This document shows, one piece after another, positions 1 through 8,068 of a DNA stretch of 64,000 nt. This DNA is from Shewanella sp. SNU WT4 (GTDB lineage Bacteria; Pseudomonadota; Gammaproteobacteria; Enterobacterales; Shewanellaceae): assembly GCF_006494715.1 (NCBI RefSeq), contig NZ_CP041151.1, positions 2,604,001 through 2,668,000 of the forward strand, in the 5' to 3' direction. The position numbers and the translations under genes are program-made. A model generated the notes under the pieces. That model was not told the origin of the DNA. It saw only the letters and a program-made list of their open reading frames with translations, and did no database searches. Position 1 is the first letter of the stretch; each line of letters begins with the position of its first letter.

Positions 1-397
1 CGATTATGATCAACAAATTTAAACAAACGTTTGATTTATTTTTTACTTTACCAGTTCACCCGCAGCGCTATGCGAACTAAGAGCCCCGCCAAATAAAACT
101 AATGCATTGATATAAATACTATTTACATCAAATTAAGGCATATCTAATACAAGATGTAACACAGGGCAGAGTAATACTGGTTTAGATTAAGCACGTGGGA
201 TCGGTAATATCGTATGGCTAGATTTAGGTGTGGCTGCGGCAAGAATTTACATGATAATGATTATTTGAGATTTAAAGATTGTGCTTGAATTAGCACCAGA
301 TGGATCACTTTGTAGAATACCAAGGGGAAAGGCTGACTTGGCATATTGCCAAGTCATAGTAGCAAAAACTTAAATGTTCGCTGCAGCTTGCACGTGT
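1..397. other. Gene-free left edge
   Basis: AT-rich stretch with no open reading frame that looks like protein and no RNA gene I recognise. The only structure I see is the hairpin at 334-356, listed separately. It could hold the end of a transcript coming from outside the window. Confidence 0.5.
334..356 (-). terminator. Hairpin downstream of the DUF4156 lipoprotein gene
   Basis: Perfect 10-bp inverted repeat TGACTTGGCA / TGCCAAGTCA with a 3-nt loop, about 40 bp beyond the stop codon of the minus-strand lipoprotein gene. On the minus strand it is followed by GCCTTTCC rather than a clean T run, so it is a weak intrinsic terminator or an mRNA 3'-end hairpin. Confidence 0.5.
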
Positions 398-799
398 TTA
401 TTCAACGTCTGTAACCTTCTCTTCATCAAGAGTGGTAACTTCTGCGTCAGTGGACTCTTGCTCCATCAGCACCATTTGGCCACTACAGTCATAGGCATTA
501 GCCATCATGGTCACTGACCCTAAGAAACCTAACGGTTGGTAAAGATATAAGGTATCGCCGCCTAATGCTGCGGTTTTAATGCGCATTTGGTTAAGTGTTC
601 CCCACACCATGTTTTGATCGCTATGTAACCAGAAGTCATAAAAGTGACCTTCACTGCCAAGCACAGTATCAAGATACTGACATTCAGCAATACTATAGTG
701 ATTATCCCATATCACTTTGACATTATTAGAGTTTTCAGTTGGAAAAGTTATGCAACCCGTTAGCATTAACGGCAATAGTGCAGCAATTAGATATTTCAT
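398..799 (-). CDS. DUF4156-type lipoprotein
   Basis: A 133-residue predicted lipoprotein. The N-terminus has a Lys, a hydrophobic stretch and the lipobox LTGC, with Cys16 as the likely lipidated residue after signal peptidase II cleavage. The body (about 27-108) has the pattern of DUF4156 proteins: a cysteine followed by LGSEGHFYDF, and an alignable AALGGDTLYL segment. The last 20 residues are acidic and probably disordered. No biochemical role is established for this family. It is a single gene with a hairpin after its stop, upstream of the disrupted GGDEF-EAL gene that is transcribed in the same direction. The family call is from memory of its pattern; the lipoprotein call is clear. Confidence 0.75.
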   Translation of the reverse strand: MKYLIAALLPLMLTGCITFPTENSNNVKVIWDNHYSIAECQYLDTVLGSEGHFYDFWLHSDQNMVWGTLNQMRIKTAALGGDTLYLYQPLGFLGSVTMMANAYDCSGQMVLMEQESTDAEVTTLDEEKVTDVE

Positions 800-858
800 A
801 GATGCCTCAGATTAAAAAATCAGCGCATCGTAGAACAAAAAACCTAGCACTCCAAGCC

Positions 859-1854
859 TCACTCTTTCAAACAGCGATCAAGATCATCAAACGCCATGGC
901 ACTTGCGGCTAAATTACGATTAGGTTTAGAGAACAAATAGCCTTGAAACTTACTGACTCCCATGTCTTTCAACCACTGATAATTATCACGGGTTTCTATT
1001 CCCTCAACGGTGAGGGTAAAGCCTAAGCTCGTCCCCAAGGTTAATAAAGCATTGATGAGACCAATCAAGGCATCCTGCTGATAATCCTTCCTCATAAAAC
1101 TTGCATCTAGTTTCACTTCTTCAGGATGCAATCGCAAAATCAAATCTAAATTGGTAAAGCCAACCCCAAAATCATCAATCGATAAACGTACGCCAGTGGC
1201 TAAAATCGCTTGACATTGCTGCGCGGTAAAACAATTAGCTTGTTGCTCGGTAATTTCAAATAACAAGCCGCGGCGCTGACTTGGCGAGAGCTGACTCAAG
1301 CGTTGTAAATACTCCACTTGGCAAAAAGATGAGGGAAAAGCGTTAACCGAAAATTCAATGTCAGGTCTGAGTTTATGTTGCTCTAATACTTGCTCAAGTA
1401 CCCAGATATCAAGCAAGTAAGCTTGATCTCGATTTTCAATTTCAGTTAATAAGGCCACATGATCAAACGGTAAGCCGTCTAAGCGCAGTAACGATTCAAC
1501 ACAAATAGCTTCGGAATTCACATCCCATTGCTGCTGAAAAACAAGATATAAGTGCTGTGTCCACTGCTGTTGACACTTAATAAAATCAAACAAAGCAAAG
1601 GTATTATCTATTTGCTTTTTTACCTGAGAGTCCAATTGGACGACTTGGCTTGAAAACTGCTTTTTACTAAGGTACATGCACATATTGGCATATTTTAATG
1701 AGTCATCGAAACTGAGTTGCTCTTGGTTATCAACGCAACCAATACTCATGCTTAGGGTTTCGCTCAGGCCGCCAATAGTATATCTATGCTGCTGGCGGTT
1801 AAATGCCTCCAGTTTACAGATAAGTTGCAATGGATCACGGTTATTAACCACCAT
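859..1854 (-). pseudogene. C-terminal half of interrupted PAS-GGDEF-EAL gene (EAL domain)
   Basis: This fragment holds the end of a GGDEF domain and a complete EAL domain for cyclic-di-GMP hydrolysis. EAL signatures are visible: ESLLR in place of EALLR, a VNAFP segment with the metal-site Asn, FEITE, DDFGVGFTNL, EVKLD, VEGIE and QGYLFSKP. The catalytic acids and the lysine all appear present, so the ancestral enzyme was probably an active phosphodiesterase. It is separated from its N-terminal half (3242-3929) by an IS4-family element. Deleting the element and one target copy rejoins codons exactly (DEFMVV to NNRDPL) into one protein of about 557 residues. A new in-frame ATG at 1855-1857 lies in the IS end, so a separate EAL protein could still be made. 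Confidence 0.9.
1845..1854. repeat. Target-site duplication, left copy
   Basis: The 10-bp TAACCACCAT directly abuts the left IS end and is repeated exactly at 3242-3251. A perfect duplication points to a fairly recent, simple insertion. Confidence 0.93.
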
Positions 1855-1878
1855 CATAGACAGGATCTTAAGAGTTAA
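1855..1878. repeat. Left terminal inverted repeat of the IS
   Basis: Begins CATAGACAGGATCTTAAG. It matches the reverse complement of the right end at 19 of 24 positions. Confidence 0.9.
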
Positions 1879-1962
1879 CGCTTTTATTTAGATAGAAAAA
1901 TGGCCTTATTTGTGATCTGATAATTGTCGCCAAACAAACCATCAAACACAAAAAGGCCAGTG

Positions 1963-3228
1963 TTGATTATCTCTCTTAAAAAGCAGTTTATGCAATTCTT
2001 TAGCGCTCACTTTCTTCAAAAAACGGCAAAAAATATTGGCCTCATGAAACGATGTCGAGCGATTTTGCCCGAACAACTTGTACTCAGTCTGATTTCGGCG
2101 CTCAGTAAGGGGAATTGTACTTCAATTGCCGATCTGCTCAGGCAGTTCAACGGGATGTGTCTGACCGAAATGGATAATGTGGCTTACAAACCTTTTCACA
2201 ATCAGCTCAGAAAAGAAGCTTTTCCTCTATTCATGCGTCAGTTAGTACAGTTTGCTATCGCACAATTTGCCCGGCAGCAATGTGCTCAATTACCCGATAA
2301 GATGTCTTGTTTTAATGATGTGTTGCTCCAAGATGGTAGTTCTTTTCACGTTCATAGGCAGTTGGCATCTGTTTATCCAAGCCGCTTTAAGCGTAACCCT
2401 GCAGCGATAGAGTGCCATATGACCATGTCTCTCAAAACCTTTAGTCCTACTGCAATGACGATTAGTGCCGACACGGCTTCGGAGAGAGATTATCTTCCTA
2501 AACCAGCAACGATGGACAACAAATTGCTGCTAGCAGATGCAGGTTACCCAGACTTTGATTACTTTGCCGAGCTTGAGCGGCATGGAGGGTTCTACATTTT
2601 TCGGGGAGCCAAATCCCTCAACCCGACGGTCATCGAAGCGAGGAACTGTAAAGGTCGAACACTGACTAAGTTGGCAGGCAAAAAACTCAAAGAGATTACG
2701 CGCCGCACCAATCGGACAGAGGTGCTTGATTTGGCGGTTTGTAGAGGCAATCAGACATTTCGGGTAATAAGACGCTGGTTTGCCGAAGAACAACGATTTT
2801 GCATTTGGCTTACTAATCTGCCACGAGAAACCTACTCTGCAGATGATATTATGGCAATTTATCGCTGTCGCTGGCAGATAGAGCTGATGTTTAAAGAGTT
2901 GAAATCTCATACTAACTGGCAGCGATTTGCTACAGCACAAAAAGCCATCGTTGATGGCTTAGTCTGGGCCAGTTTATTGGCATTGTGCATTAGACGCAGT
3001 ACGGCACTGCAGATAATGCCTTCAGTTTCGTTATTCAAGGCTGCAAAGAATGTTGATGTGTGGCTGCTGCCCATATTTGAGTGCATTAGCCACAAATCAT
3101 GGTCAGAAATAATAGATAAGATTGATTGGGCGATCCGTTATATAACGAAGAACGCCCCAAAAGCACAACAGAGAAAATCTAAGAAAGACATAACGTTAGA
3201 TGGAATTTATGAACAGCTTAATGCTTAA
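1963..3228 (+). CDS. IS4-family transposase
   Basis: DDE transposase of the IS4 family that catalyses cut-and-paste movement of the element. The IS4 signature Y-x2-R-x3-E-x6-K is present exactly as YRCRWQIELMFKELK, giving the catalytic Glu. Two upstream Asp candidates are in LLQDGSS and LLADAGYPDF. The N-terminal helical region precedes the first Asp. I chose TTG at 1963, six bases after AAAAGG; the frame is open from TTG 1924, and ATG 1990 is another possible start. The gene is intact, about 421 residues, and ends in the right inverted repeat. Confidence 0.92.
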   Translation: MIISLKKQFMQFFSAHFLQKTAKNIGLMKRCRAILPEQLVLSLISALSKGNCTSIADLLRQFNGMCLTEMDNVAYKPFHNQLRKEAFPLFMRQLVQFAIAQFARQQCAQLPDKMSCFNDVLLQDGSSFHVHRQLASVYPSRFKRNPAAIECHMTMSLKTFSPTAMTISADTASERDYLPKPATMDNKLLLADAGYPDFDYFAELERHGGFYIFRGAKSLNPTVIEARNCKGRTLTKLAGKKLKEITRRTNRTEVLDLAVCRGNQTFRVIRRWFAEEQRFCIWLTNLPRETYSADDIMAIYRCRWQIELMFKELKSHTNWQRFATAQKAIVDGLVWASLLALCIRRSTALQIMPSVSLFKAAKNVDVWLLPIFECISHKSWSEIIDKIDWAIRYITKNAPKAQQRKSKKDITLDGIYEQLNA

Positions 3229-3241
3229 GGTTCAGTCTATG
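3218..3241. repeat. Right terminal inverted repeat of the IS
   Basis: Reads TTAATGCTTAAG to GTCTATG on the plus strand; its reverse complement starts CATAGAC like the left end. It contains the transposase stop codon. Confidence 0.9.
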
Positions 3242-3251
3242 TAACCACCAT
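3242..3251. repeat. Target-site duplication, right copy
   Basis: TAACCACCAT, identical to 1845-1854, directly abutting the right IS end. Confidence 0.93.
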
Positions 3252-3929
3252 AAACTCATCACCGGACAACCTAAACACATATTCTTCATTAAAATCGGAT
3301 TGTAATTGCTTAGATACCTGCTGCAATAATTTATCACCAAACTGATGGCCGTACTTATCGTTATAAAATTTAAATTGATTAATATTAATAAACGCCATCG
3401 AATAATGGCTATTCACTATGATTTGCTGCAATTTGTTAAGACCGTTACGATTCCAAAGTCCGGTAAGACTATCGCGCAGTGACGCCATTTTAAGCTTATT
3501 AAGGTCTTGGTGTAACCTAAGATAATTAGCACGGATCACTAAATAAAATGTTTCACCTTGGCTAATCACTTTATCAATAAATGACAATTCTTTAATGATG
3601 CGGCCATCTTTAGTGCGATTGTAAAGATAACCGCTCCAATGACCATTGAGTTGCAGACTCGAATACAAATCGCGGAACGTTTTTATACTGGTCTTTTGAC
3701 TTCGAAATACGCGCGGGTTTTGACCTATGATTTGCTTGGCACTGTAGCCAGTATTAACTTCAACCTGCTGATTGACATATACTATCTTAAAATCACTATT
3801 AACGACTAACACCCCATAAGGTGCATTAGCCAATGCCCGAGAGACTTGGACATTCACTGCTAATTCACTTTCTATATATTGACTGTTTACAGGTAAATTC
3901 AAAAGGTCTCCAGCCAATGCTAGTTTCAA
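3242..3929 (-). pseudogene. N-terminal half of interrupted PAS-GGDEF-EAL gene
   Basis: Encodes about 229 native residues: a PAS sensor domain (about 27-140, with NAPYGVLVVN and a PAC segment YNRTKDGRIIKEL) and the first part of a GGDEF domain (DSLTGLWNRNG, FKFYNDKYGH, RLSGDEF). The insertion falls just after the signature loop. The reading frame then runs into the IS and stops at a TAG supplied by the IS end. In this GGDEF domain the first metal-binding Asp appears replaced by Asn (ININQF where D-I-D-x-F is usual) and the loop is SGDEF, so the ancestral domain was probably regulatory rather than a cyclase. Without the C-terminal part of GGDEF this fragment cannot be active. Confidence 0.88.
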
Positions 3930-4483
3930 TTATGCAGTAGCGGTACAATACCATAATCGAGATACTCATGCTTAAATGAAACTAAGAGCGTGACCCTAGG
4001 TCGAAGTTATTAATTGCGAAATTTATAATTTCACATTATAAAATTCACCAGATAACATCACTTTGATTAACTACTGACAATTACCAATGTTCTCTCCCCT
4101 AGTAACCTCTGAGTTATCACTCATAGACTCATCTAATCGCTAATTGCTGCTCTCATTTAACTGCGACGCCATCAATTAACGTGATGCAGCTCAAGTTATT
4201 AAGTTGCTAAAACCCCCTAACAGCACTACGCCTTAATACCAACGAAGCCACACTTAAACCACCACTTTTTAGTAAATCACTGTTAAAAATACAAATGCAT
4301 CAGTTTGCATCACCGAAAAGTGTGACAACTTGTATCACCAACTCACCACCTGTCACGTAACACGCTGACACCAAAGTAAAAAACACCATTTCTTGATTTA
4401 AATCAATAAATTTGCATGTCATCAAAATGAAATATTACATTAGTAGTCTCAAATTTTGATTTAAGATATTTAAAGGTAAATTC
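3930..4483. promoter_or_regulatory. Divergent intergenic region upstream of the chitin-active gene
   Basis: About 550 bp separate the start of the interrupted GGDEF-EAL gene (minus strand) from the LPMO gene (plus strand). It should carry promoters for both. The only site I can define is the FNR/EtrA-type palindrome at 4393-4406. No small gene or RNA is convincing in the remainder. Confidence 0.5.
4393..4406 (+). promoter_or_regulatory. FNR/EtrA-type binding site upstream of the LPMO gene
   Basis: The 14-bp perfect palindrome TTGATTTAAATCAA matches the FNR-family consensus TTGAT-N4-ATCAA at every defined position. Its centre is 84 bp before the TTG start of the LPMO gene. A possible -10 (TATTAC, 4433-4438) would place the start of transcription near 4445, so the box would sit around -45, close to a class II activator position. 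Oxygen- or CRP/FNR-family control is inferred from the match; the -10 is weak. Confidence 0.7.
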
Positions 4484-5872
4484 TTGAAAAAACTATTATT
4501 AATCTCAAGCATAACAATGCTGAGTGCGTCTTTTCATTCGCAAGTGTCAGCCCATGGCTGGGTTGAGTTTCCTGCGGCGCGCCAAGTCATATGTTCGCAA
4601 GACGGTGGGCACTGGTCAAATAATGGCCAAGACATTCCTAACCAAGCCTGTAAAGCGGCTTATGACATCTCTGGAACATACCCTTTTGTGCAAATCAATG
4701 AATTTGCAGCGTTAACCAAAGATTATCGTGATATTGAAGCGGTTAAACGTCAAGTACCTAATGGCGAGCTGTGCTCTGCTGGTGCTAGCGCTAAATTGGG
4801 TATGAGCAATCCTTCAAGCGAATGGCAAAAAACTAAGATTAAGCTTGATAGCAATAATCAAATTTTATTGACCTTCCATGCTTCTGCGCCCCACAACCCG
4901 TCATTTTGGGAGTTTTATTTAACTAAACCTGATTACGACCCAAGCCAAGCATTGACGTGGGATGATTTGGAACTGGTCGACACCGAAGGCAATGTGGCGG
5001 TTAGCGATGATCGTAAATATCGCATCAAGGTGACTTTACCTGCAGATCGTAAAGGCGACGCCATTTTATACACTCGTTGGCAGCGTGATGACCCAGCCGG
5101 TGAAGGCTTCTATAACTGTAGTGATATTAACTTTAGTGCCAATGGTACTGATGGTAACGGTGGCGATATTGTCGACCCAGAAGATCCAACATTCAATGAG
5201 CTAGGTTATTACTTGCCACAAGGCTACCCAACGCCAAATGTTGATGATTATGTGAGTTTCCGTGGCTTTAATAATAATGGCCAAGAGCAACTAGAAGAGC
5301 GCTTATTAATTACTGCCAACAATCAAGATAACTGGCCGGAATTATTAGCCCTGAAAGTCAACGATAAGCATAAAAATAAATGGTTTATCGGCGTTTGGCA
5401 TGCAGAAATGCAGCACTATATGTACGACCGCCAGCAGCCTTATGCTAACAAGGTATGGAATAACGACAGCAAAGCAAGTTATGCCTTAAGTATCGTCCAT
5501 GCTGAGCCGCCAATTGATCCACCAACGCCGCCACAACCAGGTGATAACTGGAATAAAGATACCACCTATAACGATGGTGATACTGCCATTCATTTAGGTA
5601 AACATTGGCAAGCCCATTGGTGGACTAAAGGCGATGAACCAGGCACTACCGGTGAATGGGGTGTATGGCGTGAAATCAACGGCACTACTCCGCCTTTACC
5701 ACCTGAGCCACCAGTTCCTCCAGTCACAGGTGACGAGTGGAAGGTGGAAGCGACTTACTCTGAAGGCCAACAAGTGACCCACAATCAAGTACTGTGGCAA
5801 GCCCATTGGTGGACTAAAGGCGAAGAGCCTGGCACTACCGGCGAATGGGGGGTGTGGCGCGCGGTTAAATAA
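4484..5872 (+). CDS. Secreted AA10 lytic polysaccharide monooxygenase with two CBM5/12 modules
   Basis: Copper-dependent oxidative cleavage of chitin is the expected role (GbpA/CBP21-like). A 23-residue signal peptide ends VSA and leaves His24 as the mature N-terminus, which is required for the histidine brace. The second brace His is probably His137 in APHNPSFWEFYLTK; GEGFYNCSDINFS closes the AA10 domain (about 24-215). Next comes a 120-residue region I do not recognise (about 232-340), then two proline-rich linkers each followed by a chitin-binding module (about 357-400 and 418-461) with AHWWTKG(D/E)EPG. The start is TTG with AAAGG eight bases upstream, supported by the signal peptide. It is monocistronic, with a hairpin after the gene. 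462 residues. Oxygen-linked control is suggested by the FNR box. Confidence 0.9.
   Translation: MKKLLLISSITMLSASFHSQVSAHGWVEFPAARQVICSQDGGHWSNNGQDIPNQACKAAYDISGTYPFVQINEFAALTKDYRDIEAVKRQVPNGELCSAGASAKLGMSNPSSEWQKTKIKLDSNNQILLTFHASAPHNPSFWEFYLTKPDYDPSQALTWDDLELVDTEGNVAVSDDRKYRIKVTLPADRKGDAILYTRWQRDDPAGEGFYNCSDINFSANGTDGNGGDIVDPEDPTFNELGYYLPQGYPTPNVDDYVSFRGFNNNGQEQLEERLLITANNQDNWPELLALKVNDKHKNKWFIGVWHAEMQHYMYDRQQPYANKVWNNDSKASYALSIVHAEPPIDPPTPPQPGDNWNKDTTYNDGDTAIHLGKHWQAHWWTKGDEPGTTGEWGVWREINGTTPPLPPEPPVPPVTGDEWKVEATYSEGQQVTHNQVLWQAHWWTKGEEPGTTGEWGVWRAVK
5606..5859 (+). repeat. Internal direct repeat encoding the chitin-binding motif
   Basis: Two nearly identical 65-bp segments, 5606-5670 and 5795-5859 (offset 189 bp), begin TGGCAAGCCCATTGGTGGAC and encode the core of the two CBM5/12 modules. 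The first 29 bases are identical. This indicates a recent duplication or gene conversion inside the gene. Confidence 0.85.
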
Positions 5873-5893
5873 CCCCCCACTCACTTAACTCGC

Positions 5894-5937
5894 ACTTAGC
5901 AGGAATACAGGCGTTAACTTGTATCCTGCTAAGTTTA
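5894..5937 (+). terminator. Probable intrinsic terminator of the LPMO gene
   Basis: Long hairpin with arms ACTTAGCAGG (5894-5903) and CCTGCTAAGT (5925-5934), extended inward by ATACA/TGTAT with one bulged A, followed by TTTATT. It begins 21 bp after the stop codon. Confidence 0.75.
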
Positions 5938-6443
5938 TTCAAAACCAGCGAGTTCTATATCAAGCAACTCGTTTTACTCCCCATTACCCCTCGCTTAGCA
6001 ACACAGTTCGAATGAGAACACCTACAGATTCATCAGTGAGCTTGACCCACCATGTCATACGCACTAAGCGCATAATCGCCAACATCAAATGGCTCTTTTA
6101 CATCAGCATTTTTAAGTGTTCCGTTTTAATCTATCGGTTGTTAACACCAAGGATTAGTGCCAAACATATCCGGCTTAAGTTTGCGGCAATCAGCGCTTAT
6201 CTGGTATTATCACTCGGTTGCGTTACATGCTAGTGGCCTTGCTTACTGCGCTGAACACTAGCCGCACATAAGAGCATTAACTCTCGATTAGACAATCAGG
6301 CAGCAACGCCAATACTCGCAATAGCATGACGTTCAATAGCACCTTGATTGATGGGCATGATTAATCATCACCGATCTAAGTGTTAACCCCGTCGTTCTAA
6401 CTACGAGCAACGCAACTTTTACTACTTGCCTACAGGTATCACT
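5938..6443. other. Gene-free stretch before the J-domain gene
   Basis: About 500 bp with a 104-codon open frame (5919-6233) that does not look like protein and overlaps the terminator. I see no RNA gene or clear operator. It presumably contains the promoter of the J-domain operon. Confidence 0.5.
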
Positions 6444-6725
6444 ATGATCAACCACTTTAGCGTATTGGGGATCAAACCCTCTGCCAAAGACGATGACATT
6501 AAAAAAGCCTATAAACGGCTCTCCAATAAATACCATCCAGATAAACTCATCAGTGCCAGTGAAGATGAAAAGCAACTGGCAGTAGCGGCTTTGCACCGCG
6601 TACAGAAAGCCTATGATGTGCTGTCAGATCCTAAGCAACGCAGCGCCTTTATTCGCGATTTCAATAACGTCATTGTCACTGACCCAAGCGCGGCCATGCG
6701 TGAGATCTGGGACGGTTTTTATTAA
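6444..6725 (+). CDS. Minimal stand-alone J-domain protein
   Basis: A 93-residue protein that is almost nothing but a J domain, the module that stimulates ATP hydrolysis by a DnaK/Hsp70 partner. Helix II (IKKAYKRLSNKY) is followed by the invariant HPD (31-33) and helix III (AALHRVQKAYDVLSDPKQRSAF). There is no Gly/Phe region, zinc finger or membrane segment, so substrate choice must come from the short C-terminal tail or a partner. I chose ATG 6444, seven bases after AGG; an upstream TTG at 6426 has no such signal. It is followed after 79 bp by three genes of unknown function on the same strand, probably one transcript. Cytoplasmic. Confidence 0.85.
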   Translation: MINHFSVLGIKPSAKDDDIKKAYKRLSNKYHPDKLISASEDEKQLAVAALHRVQKAYDVLSDPKQRSAFIRDFNNVIVTDPSAAMREIWDGFY

Positions 6726-6804
6726 CCTTGATTGACCACTTGGCTTAACACAAGTTGGCTTATTTAAGTCATCTTGCATTTAGATAACTTCACCTGAGTT
6801 TGTT

Positions 6805-7305
6805 ATGGCAACTACATTAAATATGGCTCGTGTTAACGAGCTTAAAGATAACGCATACGACAACATTGAATCGTATAGCGATCCAGAAACCCCAGAAGCA
6901 CTGGCTCAATTTTCGAAGCAAATTAAGCAGATATTATTAGCTGATCCAGCTATGTTAGATTCTGTACCAGAATATTTACCGGTCGCCTTGTTCAATCAAG
7001 TGAAATTTCCAGCCGAAGCTAAATTGCAATGGGCTTACTGGATTGAACACAGCATTTTGCCGACTTGGGATGAGTTTAAAACCAGTATTGCCTTTAATAA
7101 CGTTGACTTACCTTTAGTGTTAGCGGTTAAAGACTATAGCGTCAGTTTATTAGTTGAAAGCTGCGCTGTGCTGTATTTATTGGCTCATGAACCAAAAGTA
7201 GCAGCACCTGCGCCTGTCGCTGATGATCATGACGATGATGATGACGATTACAACGAGCGTGATGAAGAAGGTTATTACGATTTCTATGATGATGAGGAGC
7301 GTTAA
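6805..7305 (+). CDS. Unknown acidic-tailed protein, first gene of a three-gene set
   Basis: A 166-residue cytoplasmic protein I do not recognise. Residues 1-130 look helical and globular (short repeats of acidic and aromatic residues, WAYWIEHSILPTWDEF); after a Pro/Ala linker the C-terminus is an extreme acidic tail (DDHDDDDDDY then DEEGYYDFYDDEER). No signal peptide or membrane segment. Its stop codon overlaps the ATG of the next gene (TAATG), so the two are translationally coupled. Acidic tails like this often bind basic partners or act as DNA or RNA mimics, but nothing here shows that directly. Confidence 0.75.
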   Translation: MATTLNMARVNELKDNAYDNIESYSDPETPEALAQFSKQIKQILLADPAMLDSVPEYLPVALFNQVKFPAEAKLQWAYWIEHSILPTWDEFKTSIAFNNVDLPLVLAVKDYSVSLLVESCAVLYLLAHEPKVAAPAPVADDHDDDDDDYNERDEEGYYDFYDDEER

Positions 7306-8060
7306 TGAATAGTCTGATTGCAATTACCGTCGCCGAGATCAAAGAACTTGCTGATGTCGAGCCAAGACAAGCTAGCAAGCGATTTGAGATTATTGCCAAT
7401 ACCATGAATGACGAGCAATTAGTCGAAGTCATTGAAAATATGGATATTGTTACACTGACGCAAATCAATAGTCATCATGATATTTCATGCCCATCTATCA
7501 TGTCGGAATTGATGAGCCCAGAACAGATTCGTGACATAGTGTGTCAGCAACCTTTGTATTGGGAAGAGCAAATTAAGTCCAATGCAGAAGAACTGATCCA
7601 ACATACGTTTGATTTTTTAACATACTTGATCCGCATTCAAGAAAGTGAAGAAAAACAAACAGCGATTTTAGAGTGCATCGCTGAAGATCCTGCGGGGCTA
7701 TTCTATCTATCGATTCCCTTCATTGAGCTGGTATTAGCGCCAAGCAGTGATGATGACGCACCAATTATTGATGTATTTGATGATGAAGATGATGGTGAAA
7801 CCGTAGGTTACTCAGACCGTTCGGAATCCGAAGAAGCTTTTAGCCTAAGCATCGATGATCCGCGCAGCTTACTCGCACTTATCCGCGAGCTTGCGCCAGA
7901 TGTTGAAAAAGCCATTAAGAACTTACTGCGCAATGAAAGTTCTAGCTGGCAAAATATCATCAACAAATTTGTCAGTGAATTGGTTTTACAAGCGAAAGAG
8001 AAAAACCAGGTGACCGACGAATTCGCTGAAGTTGACGATATGTTCAGCTTTTTAGATTAA
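7305..8060 (+). CDS. Unknown helical protein, second gene of the set
   Basis: A 251-residue protein of unknown function, coupled to the preceding gene by a 1-bp overlap and ending 8 bp before the next. The N-terminal 130 residues are helical with units such as NDEQLVEVIENMD and MSPEQIRDIV, loosely reminiscent of MgtE-N/DUF6178-like helical repeats; this is a weak impression only. A long acidic linker follows (about 145-180, SSDDDAP and FDDEDDGE), then a C-terminal helical part ending DDMFSFLD. No signal peptide, membrane segment or catalytic motif. The acidic linker parallels the acidic tail of the first gene. Confidence 0.75.
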   Translation: MNSLIAITVAEIKELADVEPRQASKRFEIIANTMNDEQLVEVIENMDIVTLTQINSHHDISCPSIMSELMSPEQIRDIVCQQPLYWEEQIKSNAEELIQHTFDFLTYLIRIQESEEKQTAILECIAEDPAGLFYLSIPFIELVLAPSSDDDAPIIDVFDDEDDGETVGYSDRSESEEAFSLSIDDPRSLLALIRELAPDVEKAIKNLLRNESSSWQNIINKFVSELVLQAKEKNQVTDEFAEVDDMFSFLD

Positions 8061-8068
8061 GGATTAGT

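Larger units (their letters stand above)
1855..3241 (+). mobile_element. Complete IS4-family insertion sequence, 1387 bp
   Basis: The element is bounded by imperfect terminal inverted repeats of 24 bp (19 of 24 matching, both starting CATAGAC and sharing CTTAAG) and by a perfect 10-bp target duplication. It carries one transposase gene that fills almost its whole length; the transposase stop codon lies inside the right inverted repeat. It sits in a cyclic-di-GMP gene in the opposite transcriptional direction. Nothing looks decayed: the reading frame and both ends are intact, so it is probably still able to move. I cannot assign an ISfinder name. Confidence 0.93.

Noticed and set aside
2530..2940. 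136-codon minus-strand frame in the IS
   Set aside because: Antisense to the transposase with no independent start signal; IS4 elements carry a single gene.
5919..6233. 104-codon open frame after the LPMO gene
   Set aside because: It starts inside the terminator hairpin, has mixed composition without domain-like segments, no ribosome-binding site and no coupling to neighbours.
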